Part shown: piece by piece, positions 43,204-54,500 of the stretch
How positions within the stretch are numbered: the stretch's first letter is position 1
How the letters are laid out: every line of letters starts with the position of its first letter
Assembly: GCA_021927905.1 (NCBI GenBank)
Contig: BLLK01000075.1
Coordinates: 372,001-436,000, forward strand
Direction: 5' to 3'
DNA length: 64,000 nt
Source of the DNA: Chaetoceros tenuissimus
Taxonomy: Eukaryota > Bacillariophyta > Thalassiosirophyceae > Chaetocerotales > Chaetocerotaceae
Translations under genes and position numbers: made by a program
The notes under the pieces: model-generated
The model's input: the letters and a program-made list of their open reading frames with translations, nothing else
Database searches by the model: none
Told to the model about the DNA's origin: nothing

Positions 43204-43956
43204 TTACACCGCTTCGCCCATCATCTCTAAAATATATCTTTTCATTAACCCTCTGTGGTCAATATTATCTGCAAAAGGATTTGCATCCAAGTAATCTAAT
43301 GGAGTGATGCCTATTTCATTCTTTTTATTCAAAGCCTTGAGTCCTTGTCTTTTGACCAAATCGTAGATTAAGTCAGTAGATGGATTGTAAGAAGAACATG
43401 CTCGATGGAGAGCATATTCATCTGTATCACCGTTGATGTTTTTGATCAAGTCGTTGATTTCATTTATCTCATAAAGCCCAAGGTCATTTGTATATCTCTT
43501 GAATAAAGATCTTCTAATCAATGCTGTCTTTTCAATCAACTTGAAACCAAGTTGAGTGTCCTGAGGAACATGCAAGATGATCAACTTTCCACAGCCTTCA
43601 AATGTATAATCCCCAATCCATCTACACGATGGCGGAATAAATATTGAAGTCAGAGATACACAGTTAGAGAATGCAGCTACTCCGATGAATTCAAGATTTC
43701 TCGAGAGGCTGATGAATACAAGACTAGTGCAAGTACCGAAAGCAAAGAATTCTATTCTCTTGACAGTATCGGCCATGATGACTGTCTTGAGATTCTCACA
43801 ATAACGGAATGCAAATTCAGGAATCACTTCAACTCCTGGCAATACGATGATGACTTGCCATGAATTTCTCTCTTCATAATCATAAATAAGAAACTCTTCT
43901 TCATCCCCCCAAAATATCTCTCCGTTGAAAAAGAGAGTCTTTTTTCCTTTGTACAT
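43204..43956 (-). CDS. BspA-like (LRR_5) leucine-rich-repeat protein 3, start altered
   Basis: Open frame from 43956 (MYKGKKTLFFNGE), 250 residues. The paralogue signature RVQTEEWRRFVPGVR is present just upstream in the same frame (to about 44007), but the ATG that starts genes 1 and 2 reads AAG here. Translation may therefore begin at the internal ATG, 17 residues later, or the gene may be decaying. The rest is well kept: LRR_5 units such as IPEFAFRYCENLKTVIMA, IEFFAFGTCTSLVFISLS and IGVAAFSNCVSLTSIFIP, the linker, and the C-terminal module ALHRACSSYNPS ... YILEMMGEAV. It lies between the two Copia elements. Confidence 0.72.
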   Translation of the reverse strand: MYKGKKTLFFNGEIFWGDEEEFLIYDYEERNSWQVIIVLPGVEVIPEFAFRYCENLKTVIMADTVKRIEFFAFGTCTSLVFISLSRNLEFIGVAAFSNCVSLTSIFIPPSCRWIGDYTFEGCGKLIILHVPQDTQLGFKLIEKTALIRRSLFKRYTNDLGLYEINEINDLIKNINGDTDEYALHRACSSYNPSTDLIYDLVKRQGLKALNKKNEIGITPLDYLDANPFADNIDHRGLMKRYILEMMGEAV

Positions 43957-44163
43957 TCGTACTCCCGGTACGAACCGCCGCCATTCTTCTGTCTGAACCC
44001 TCTTTTCAAATGAAGAGGTTTTCCCTGTTCACAACACTAGTATACTTTCAACGTCAACTTTACAACTACCAATACAGTTCGCTATTTATTACTGTGCTGT
44101 TTTGATGTTTTGCAGCGGTGTTGTGGTAGAGAGTAGAAGAGAGGGAGGAGGGGGGTGGGAGAT

Positions 44164-44390
44164 TAGACAAATATAGGTGTGCTCACCTTAGTTTGGTACA
44201 ATTAGTAATGTAGAGGTATTGTTTGTATTGATACTTGTAATAAGAAAACTTATGGTTATTGAGTAAAGAAGTAAGTGGTGAACTACAATCCTCCACGAAA
44301 CAACTGCTACTTAACTCCCTGATCCGACAGGGTTATGACATGCGTCATTACGTCATATCTCATATCTAATCCATTACAGTGATATTCATC
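44164..44390 (-). repeat. Copia B 3' LTR
   Basis: 227 bp, identical to 50699-50925. The adjoining inner sequence is purine-rich on the element strand (GCGGGGA), suiting a polypurine tract. Confidence 0.93.
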
Positions 44391-47300
44391 TAGTCCCCGC
44401 AAATACATACCACTCTTGGTCTGAATTTGTATCACTGTCACTCCGAACCTGGTTTCCACGCTATGCCAGGAGGTATTCCCGAAGGAAGAACCTACGTCTT
44501 CACCTTCAGAGGTGCTGCATCATTATTGAAGATATTATGAACAAGCCTATGCTTCAATTCTCCCGTCATTGTCGTCTTGGTAAATAGATCTGCAAGATTA
44601 TACTCACCCTTAATCCATCCAACCATGATAGTCCCCGCAGCTTGTGCCTCTCTCACTCTATGGTAGCAAATAGCATTATGCCTTTTGTTCAACACAGATG
44701 ATGGGACGCTAGAGTTTGTCACTACAGATTGATTATCACAATATACTTCCGCTGGGCCGTCAATTGGAATACCAAAACATCTAAGCTTGTACCTCAAGGC
44801 CTCTACCATCTCAGTACAAATCCTTAATGCAATGTATTCGGAACCAAAACTAGATGACTCAACCGTATTTTGTCTCTTACTATACCAAATAATAGGAGCA
44901 TTGTTCACATAAATGAGGATACCTGAGTGGGATCTTCGATTCTTCAAATTCCCAGCATGGTTTGCATCTACATATGCTCTCACTACAACCGGATTACCCA
45001 AAGGTTCCACTTTCTTGGCAGGAAATTTCTCAGCTGCTTCTGGGTAGAAATCATTCCACTCAGCCGAATCTGTCACAGAGTTCACGAACAACTTCGGATC
45101 CGTCTCAGGATAGGAACCGTCAAAGACTAATCGACCTGGATTATTGGATAGATTCTTCTGGAGATACCTGAAAATCTTGTACACCGCATTCAAATGTCCT
45201 TCTCTTGGACTTGCTAAATGCTGGGACAAGCAACTTACTTCGGTCATCACATCTATCCTGCCGAGTTCGATCGCCCACCTTAATACTCCAATATATTGCT
45301 GGAACCTATTCATCAACTCCGCATCTAACTCCGGTGTTACATCCATCTCGGGACGATAAGAAGAAGGGTATGGTCTCTTACCATCACCATAATTCTTCAA
45401 CGCTGAATCATGATCCTGCAGTTGGTTGTCCACATTTTCAATTGCACCTTTCAAGTATTCCACACAGTTCATGCTCCAAGCTGAAGAGCCATCTTGAATT
45501 TGAACTTTCTCCATGGTGCCACCAAGATATCTATCTGGTGGTCCTACACCTTCCTTCAACCTATAAATAGAATTTATTAGTGCCATATCCACTGTTGGAT
45601 CCTCAGCAATATGCAAAATGTCATCAACATAGACGAGCATATACTTATAATATGGAGTACCATCCGCCTTGTTAGCAGCCTTCATCCAAACATCTTGATC
45701 TGCCTGTGATGGGAAATATCCAATCTCTGACATTGTTTCTGCAAGCTTGGCTCGCCATGCTGCTCCTGATGACTTTAAACCGTACAATGCTCGGGCGATG
45801 ATCATAACTGAATCCTTTTCGCTACCAAACTCAGCACCTGCAACAGTCCATAGCTTTTCTCGACAGTTTGCATTCAAATAAGCATTACCAATGTCACAAG
45901 CGAAGACATTCAACCCATTCAAGGATGCCACCATCAAACAGATTCTAACACTGTCTCTGGACACTACGCTTGAGTAGGTGATCGATGCTGGAGCATCAGT
46001 CTTGTGCCCGTCCGCAACCAACCTTGCTTTTCGCGTAAATTTTCCGTCCATCTTTATATCAAAAATCATGTGAGTGCCACAAAACTTATAACCTGGTTTC
46101 ACCTTACCAGTTTCCATTTCCTCTCTCGTGACGCCTTCTAATCTTTCAAACGCTATACGGACATTTGACATTTCCTTCTCAATAGCTTTGGTCCAAAAGT
46201 CTGTTCCAGTGAGTTGGTCGATCTTGTAAGCCTCTGCCACAGTCTTAGGGATCCTGATCCCAAACTTATGAGTTGTACGCCAGTACTTGGATTTGACTTT
46301 GCTTATAATCCTATCTCTCCTGCGCAAGGTCTTCTTCACCCACCAGTTGAAAGCCGGTTCATGGTCGATACCATTTGCCACTGCATACTCAGCAAGTTGT
46401 ACTGGGTATGATTCCTTCAGTGCAGATAATTTGATCCAATCCATGGAACCGTCCTTCCATTCCACCAATAGATCCCAGCCTCGGGTTGTCTTCCTCGGTA
46501 TCTTCTGGGTACTACCTCTCCTAGTGTGGAAACCTTCAGATACGGATAATGCGTTCCAGTTCTTCTTGTGATCAGAGATTTCCTTTAAGATCTGGAAGTG
46601 ATGACCTTCTGCGTCCACCTGTGATAGCATATTCTCTGCGATTACATTCGCTGATATTTCCTCAGTAGATCCATCACTGAACTGGACTTCATATATGGAG
46701 TTATCAAGAATTGGGTTATAATTGGCATCTTCATTCAGGTCGTTGCTCTTAACTTTCCTGCGAACTTTAGCCATAAGTTTATTGTCAGCAGCATTAGGAA
46801 GTGAAATTTCAGCACCAATATACTTATCGTATGTATCCGATTCTGTCTCAGCATCGTCAGCCACTACAAATGCATCTACATCTAGAGCTACTAGCATCAT
46901 ACCTAGATCCTCATCTGAGAACCCAGTTCCAATATCAGCTTCAACATCATCTCTAATAAATTCATTGTCTTCCTGTGGATAGATATATTGGTCCTGTCCT
47001 AAGAACTGATCTAAAGATGAATGATATGATTTGACTGCTTCCTGGACATCCGGCTTTACGAATTCCTCTCTTGGAATGTGCTGTACAGTTGTTCTCGATA
47101 TGACTTCTCCCTTGTCGGTCAATATATAATAACAAAGAGCGCTTCCGACATGGTGCGATACTCCTAACCACCTTCCAACACTAGGTTTTGCCTCATCATC
47201 CCTATCGTCCCAGAACCATACTAAGTCGTAGAACTCAAAATCTAGCCACTCGGATATGTCAATTGTGTCACCAGTTAATCTCTCCAATCCAGTATCCTTT

Positions 47301-50300
47301 CCATTATGACAAGTACGGGAATAAATTTGACATTCCTACACAATCTGGTAGTCCCAAACCTTGTTCGGTATCCTTCTCCTTACTCTCCTAGCTTTCGCCT
47401 TCTTCATAATTACACCTATAATGTTCTCACATTTGTTCTGCCAAGGCGAATGTGGTTCTGTGTAAGAAGATATAATTTTGTTAGATCTACAAAGTTTCAT
47501 GAAAGAGGTCTCACTGCCACTCATCTCAGGAGCATTGTCGCGATGGAGTTCTCTAGGAACACCAACTTGAGAGCACAGTTCTTGCAGTGAATCACCACAA
47601 TCTGATTTAGACTTTAAGGGATATGCGAAGATAGATCCGTCACCATCAGTGAATATTTGTACACATGAGTTTCCCCTAAGAGAGTCCCCGATCTTGCTAA
47701 AAGCGGTATCAGTATAGAATCTCGCTGATAACCTCTTCAAACGCTGTGACAGTAGGTCGGTTCTGTATCTACGTGTCAAAGGTAGCAATGCTGAACGGAT
47801 GTTAAACTGCGTTGTCTTCGCTATGGTATCTCGAGCCTTCTTGAGTCCAATACCCCACTTCCTAGAAAGCAGATTGGCATCTGTACCATGATGACGTTTG
47901 TTGGAAGTCACATCAGCGACCATCCTGTCACTCAGTTGATCCGGTCCTAGACCAGAACGTGCTAGTGCTCTATCAAATTCATGAAAGTAGTGAGAATTAT
48001 CAAATAAAACATCATCATTTGTAATAGATTTCACCTGTGAAATATTTCTAGTGAACTCGCTTGCTATGTATCCATCTTCTCCCCATCCGACATTCAAGGA
48101 TGATATGAAAATCTTGGATGTAGGATCCCAAGTGTGTTCATCTGAAATTTGATACTTTGGACATGATGCTAGTTCTTCATCAGTGGGACAACGGGATACA
48201 AAGCCACATATGCTGCCTTTCATTGTCATAGGAACATGCTCTTTACCTAAGTCAATTCCAAGCTTTCTATGCTGATCTGTAGGATCATCGCAAACAGGAA
48301 TACCAAAAGCTCTCAACTGATTTGGATTGATCAGAGATCTATCCATTTCATTACCGAAGTATAGTCCCTGTCCAGCTTCCAAAAGTATTGTTGCTCCATC
48401 GTTGAGGTCAACAGCTGTAACACCAGTACATATCGGTACATCTTGTCGTGAGTCATACGAATCCAAGAATGGTGAAACTGTGCATACTTGTGAAGTGAAA
48501 TATACGGGACGAAAGTTCTTTCCGAAGCAGATGGTGTCTGCGTGATTGTCGATCTCTGTAGGCAGTGGCTCATAAAATATCTCCCCATTTCCACGTTGTC
48601 TTTTCACTCTACTGATGAATCTCCTGTCACCTGAACGGATGTTATAAACCTTTCTACCATGGCAATACTTTGAATACCATGAAGCACGTAGGGCAAAAGA
48701 AAATAGCAATACCATAACCATTGATATGAAGACATTTCCTAGTCATAATGGGTTACCAAGGTGATCAAACTGAGTCACTCCAGAAACAACGGATCCCCCA
48801 TCAGATCCAGCGGCAGATCTTTGCGCAGATCTAATACTAGCATGACGACCATTTAGCGGGAATTGAATCTGTTGTGCATTTTGACGTGAAGCATTCATGA
48901 CACCAGTGATGGTAGCAGCCACCATTCGCTGCTGGCTCTCATCCATGTTGGAACCATCATCATTATTGGTATTAGGAGACTCTTCAGCTGCCTTCAACTT
49001 CTTCTCCAACGCCTGGATCTTTCTCTGGTCGGAATTCTTCCTTTTATTGTACTCCTTCCTCTTAGATTTACGTCTTGGGTCCCTCAAGAAAGCAAACCAA
49101 GCGTCTTTACCCTCTTTTGTTGACTTAAGCTTCCTTACTTCATCTGCACTATAGGTCTTGGAAAAGTCACTAAGATCTACACCATTGATCTTCTTCCCCA
49201 CTGCTGCAATCTGACGTTGACGTCCACCGCCTCTCTTGTCATCTGGAAAGATTCGTGCAACTGCAACCTTCAAATATGTGATAGCCCCGATGAAAGTAGT
49301 TTGCTGGCTTCTACAGAGCGCTACTTCCATTTTGAATTCAGGGTGACTATTTTGGCATTTATCAAAAAGCTTCTCAACTTTCTGTTGCTCATACATTGGC
49401 ATGTTGTATCTCTCAAATACCTTGAAGCAATTTTCCATTCTTGTGATGAATTTCTCAAAAGGAAAGGAATGTTCATATTTGTAGCACAACTTTTTGAGCT
49501 TAGCCTCTGCTTCCAATGTCCTTTTCTTCGCTTCATCCGGTCCATCATAGTGTGTACGGAGTGCTATCATAGCTAGTCTGCCGCATTTGATGTTCTTGAT
49601 CCAGACTTCGGCATCAGTACCAAGACAAAGCTCCTTCATCAAGGTAAGAACTTCCTTCGTGTCAAGGTTGAATGCAAAACCTTGTAAAACAGGAGTGTAG
49701 ATACGTTGTTGTAACTCGTCAAGGCTGTTCCAGTTAGTATTTGGAGGTAAGTCCTTTCTGATAACATAGGACAGTGGGGCTCCATTTGCATTACTAATCA
49801 CGGATTCAAGGTAAACCTCTACGGATTCCTCCCATGTGATCCAGTTTGCATATTCAAACTTATCTGGTTTCCCAGCCTTAGTAGTATCCTGCTCAACGTG
49901 ATCAGCTGCAAGTGCGGAGTTTTGCATACATACATCCGGATCATGCTGATACACAGCTAAGTTAATAGGGACTCCTCTGGAAGTTGCATCATTCACAAAC
50001 CAAGCAATAGCCTGAACTTCTCTGATTCTCTTATCACCGAATCTCTGACCCCCTCTAGTATTAGGTCTGTTACTGAGGTCCTTCAACAAGGATCGAATAT
50101 CCTTGTGTTTCCAATTGCGTAACTCGTGGAGGGTACCGTAACCCTCCTCTCTCAAGGCCACATACTGGGCACGAGTAAAATTATGAAAGTCACAGAGCAA
50201 CCTGTGAAGCTCTCTTTCTTCCACATCCAGACCGAGGTTGTTTGCATCAATCTGCCACTGAGGCAACGGAGGTACAGCTGCTGCTGCTGCTGCTTGTGGT

Positions 50301-50698
50301 GGTTGCTGGTTCGCTTGATTCTGCATCTCGGATACTTAGTTTGGGTAAGAAAGAGTTAGTAATGGTGAGTTGTGACAGGGACTTTCACCCGCTGACGTAT
50401 CATGAGATTCATGTGATGAAACACATGTGGTGAACCAACAACAAATCACCTCTCATATAATAGGTTGATCAGACCTATTCTCTTGTTAAACACACTGCTG
50501 TGTGGCGATTCAGCTGAATCTAAACACCCCGTGTTGGAGCCCAAAGGGCAGGGCTTTGGGACTCAAGTCCACTATGTTCTTGCCAGTCACAAATCTCGAT
50601 GGATAGTTAAACTACATGCCGGTGATACCTCCGGATCCATCCTGATTTTCAAACAAACAACATCCCCAACACAACCAATTGTGCTGGGTCTGATAAAC

Positions 50699-50925
50699 TA
50701 GACAAATATAGGTGTGCTCACCTTAGTTTGGTACAATTAGTAATGTAGAGGTATTGTTTGTATTGATACTTGTAATAAGAAAACTTATGGTTATTGAGTA
50801 AAGAAGTAAGTGGTGAACTACAATCCTCCACGAAACAACTGCTACTTAACTCCCTGATCCGACAGGGTTATGACATGCGTCATTACGTCATATCTCATAT
50901 CTAATCCATTACAGTGATATTCATC
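50699..50925 (-). repeat. Copia B 5' LTR
   Basis: 227 bp, identical to 44164-44390. TATCAGAC just inside resembles part of an initiator-Met tRNA primer site. Confidence 0.93.
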
Positions 50926-51194
50926 AAAGATCGGGAGCGTTACAAATGATAACAGTCAAGAGAAACGTCACAAAAAAATGAAAATTGAACATGAAATAAC
51001 AAGATATCCCTTTTCTTCTTTGTTTCATTTTTATCTAAATGAGTGGATGATGAAAACTTGAGATTTTTATATTTATGAATTGAAGAAAGAACAACGAGAA
51101 TAGATACTTTTGAATGTAATGAGTTCAAAAGAAGTTGCATGTATGTACACGTTCAAACTTGCATTCTTTTTATTTTTGAATCGACGAACAAAAT

Positions 51195-51515
51195 GAGGAG
51201 CTGTGAACTTTGAGAGAGAGTTGCGAATGGAGCGTAAGCGAGCGTTGTCTTTCCGAGTAAGCTTTGTGCGTTTCTCCGAAAGTGAGCTTTAGTTCTCGAC
51301 AGTTGGCAAAAAAAGCAAGCGCAGTTTGATTTTGCATAGTCTTATGCTAAGCTTAAAGTGTGATTCTTTCGAAAATCAGAAAGTGCTATGTAGACACGTA
51401 GATCTACGCAACACTATCGTTTGTCAGTGAGCTTGAGCTCAAAAGTGTACGTTATATACATATACAAGACTGTAATGATTACATAAGGTTTATACAATAA
51501 TATTTCTGATCATAC
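51195..51515. repeat. dispersed hairpin-rich repeat, copy 2
   Basis: About 320 bases related to 35340-35800, ending beside the stop codon of the giant gene. Shared blocks include TTGCGAATGGAGC, GCGAGCGTTGTCTTTCCGAG, AGTGAGCTTGAGCTCA and TTTCTGATCAT. It contains the perfect palindrome CGTAGATCTACG. It is shorter than copy 1 and lacks some of its hairpin modules. Confidence 0.75.
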
Positions 51516-51529
51516 GAAACGACCCTTAT

Positions 51530-54500
51530 TTAAATGTAAAGAGTCTTTTCTAATGGTTTGTACATTGTTGGATTTTCAATATCCATTCTTGATTTCTTGC
51601 CGTGGAATAATACATTGTATTCATTCTGAATTGTTTGAGACATTTCAGTCTCGACATTTCCAATCGCATTCAATGCAGATTGGAGATGGCCAAGAGCTAA
51701 TACTCGACCATGATCAGTTGGTCTTTGTTGCAATGTGTAACTAGATAGCATCCAGAAACATTGAGCGAGATTGATTCGGTGGTTGGGATAATCTGTTGAG
51801 GATGTACCTGCTTTTTCAAGCTTTTGCATGCCCTTTTTTCCAATAGAAGATAGAAGAGCTATTGCATCCTTTGTTTTATGGATTTGATGGAGTGCCCGTG
51901 CAAAGCTGCATGTAGTTGATATGGTATCGGGGTCGAATGTACCATTCAGTTTGGTCCAACGGACCAATGCTTTCTTGTAATGTTTTGCGGCAAAAGTCCA
52001 TGCTGTCTTACTTTCAGATTGATGTACCTTTGCAGCATTCCTATTTTTTGTATTGGATGCAACGACTGTTAGACTGGAGCCAAGTGAAGAGTAGGCATCT
52101 CCTACGAAGCAGAAATAAAGAGCAATCACTGGATTGTTGCGTTTCAGTACTTTGAGCAGTTTTCGAGAACATTGTTCTTCCATCATGTGGCAAAAGGTTT
52201 TGAACATTGCAACATGATCTAATCCACATAGTTTATAGTACTCGGTAGGATCGTCCAAATCGTCTTTGGCTTCATCGCCGCCATTCTTCCTCATTAGGTG
52301 AAGATTTGTACAGGCTTCTTCTTGCTCATCCGTGTACATGTACAATCGATTTTTAGCTCGTGTACTAAATCTTCTGAAATCGTCGGTTTGCTTCTTCTCC
52401 AGTAATATAGCAGAAAGATCAAGTAGGGCAGCAATTGTGATTGGATGATACAATGGAAGGTAGTTTTCACATCTCAATATCATAGATCTCAATGTCTTGG
52501 AAGCTGAATCTAAGTCATTGCATTCGCAATAGAATGCAGCAAGACTGGACATGGTCTCGAATGGAACTTCAAGGCATCGATCTAGATGATGAGTATCGCC
52601 TATCCCAAGCCAACCTACCATGCCTACTGCATTGGAATTATTAATGATTTCCAAACAAGTTGAGAGTGCATTAATTGCATTGTCGCGATCAAATGGAGAT
52701 CTTGTTTCTTTGTATCTATCACAATATATGTGATGTAAACATATGTACAAGGTAATATCATGAGGAACTTTTTCAATGTTTCGACAAGAGTATTTGAGCA
52801 CAAACTCAGAAAACTCAAGAAGAGAGAGTTTAGAAATGGCTTTCAGATTGATTAGACGATTTGATTCTACAGCAAGACTGAAATCATCAGGAAAATAATA
52901 ACTCAGATAGTTCTCAATGTCGTCAACTGTGAAAATCTGGATCGAGGGTTAGGGAATAAGAAAAACAAGTGCAAATAAAAAAATAAAACAAAGATTTACC
53001 TTCGCATGATCGTTAGCAGGATATCTAGAGTAAGTGGTTTGAGAGCGCAAAACATCAGTACAATCTGAAACTGGGTCAGATATAATTTTAGTCAAATCCT
53101 TTCCTTCAGCTTCAGCTTGTTTTGCTGCTTTCTTCTGAGCTGCCAGAGCTGCCGCTGCTGCAATACCTCCTCCAGCCAATGGATTGAAAGATGGTCGACT
53201 ATCCGTAGCTTCAGCAGTGTCTTCACTCGACTCCTTTCCTTCAGCTTCAGCTTGTTTTGCTGCTTTCTTCTGAGCTGCAAGAGCTGCCGCTGCTGCAATA
53301 CCTCCTCCAGCCAATGGATTGAAAGATGGCCGACTATCCGTAGCTTCAGCAGTGTCTTCACTCGACTCCTTTCCTTCAGCTTCAGCTTGCTTTGCTGCTT
53401 TCTTCTGAGCTGCCAGAGCTGCCGCTGCTGCAATACCTCCTCCAGCCAATGGATTGAAAGATGGTCGACTATCCGTAGCTTCAGCAGTGTCTTCACTCGA
53501 CTCCTTTCCTTCAGCTTCAGCTTGCTTTGCTGCTTTCTTCTGAGCTGCCAGAGCTGCCGCTGCTGCAATACCTCCTCCAGCCAATGGATTGAAAGATGGT
53601 CGACTATCCGTATCTACAGATGCACTCTTTGTATTGACTTCACTTTCGTCATTCTGTTTTCCTTTCGCTGTTGGCTTATTGTTTATATTGTGGGTTGTAC
53701 TTTGATTTTCTTTATTGCCTTTTTGTTTGGACTGAAGATTGTTTCTTTGTTCATTTTGTTCTTTGAGTAGCATTGATCGTTTTGTTAACTTCAATTTAAT
53801 TTTTTTGTTCTCGATTGCATTCTGATAGTACTTGCTTCTTTTCAGTATGTTTGAGAGATTTGTTTTCTTTGCGCAAAGGCAGACTTGGTTCTGACTTTTT
53901 TGCAATTTTTCGAGGAATGATGTTTTGCTTTCAGAAACCATTGGCCTTGCTTCCCATTTTGAGTTCGAAACAATTTCTTTATGGAGCTTGTATCCATTTT
54001 CTTTTTCTACATCATACAATGATTTCAAGTTCAGTTGTATCTCTATCAGGATTGTATTAGTTATACTTTGCTTTGTGATTTCTATTTCCATTCAAAATAT
54101 GCACTTACCTACTATTAAACCATTAGGAAGTTCCAAGTTCACCAATACATGTCTATATCCAGTTGGGAGATTAGTATGAACCAAGGCATCAAATGAAGTC
54201 ATCCGAAATAGATTTTTCAGGCGGACTAGACGGTAAGCAGTAATAGTTTCTCCTTGGGCATTTGATGTTTTTGAAATGTGCATCAATGCGCATACTAATG
54301 ATGCCTCATCTGGGAAAATTAGTTGAGCCATCAGAACATCTTTTACCTGAAGGATATCTCCGCCATATTTCCGGCGAGCCTTCAGCACTATTGCTTTCTT
54401 TGACTTAATGTTAGTTATTGGTTTGGTACTTGTCATTTCATTTGACTGAAAATGATTAGCAGTAAAAATAGCAACATCTTGCACTGTTTTTTTGAAATCA

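Larger units (their letters stand above)
44164..50925 (-). mobile_element. Ty1/Copia LTR retrotransposon B, very young fossil
   Basis: 6.8 kb on the minus strand with 227-bp LTRs that are identical as read. Parts in order: gag-like frame (about 48.7-50.3 kb), protease/integrase region (about 47.3-48.7 kb, with the integrase core near DGDGSIFAYPLKSKSD and HRDNAPEMSG), then reverse transcriptase (ACDIGNAYLNA, LVYVDDILH) and RNase H (VRAYVDANHAGN, VYCDNQS, ADLFTKTT; about 44.5-47.3 kb). It belongs to a Copia lineage different from element A. The coding region is divided over three frames, so about two breaks, some of which could be family-type frame changes. Insertion is very recent. Possible target repeat AGAT, offset by two bases on the right. 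Confidence 0.86.

Noticed and set aside
53117-53770. Cys-rich plus-strand frame opposite the 4-copy array
   Set aside because: It is the antisense of the tandem repeat and is explained by the minus-strand gene.
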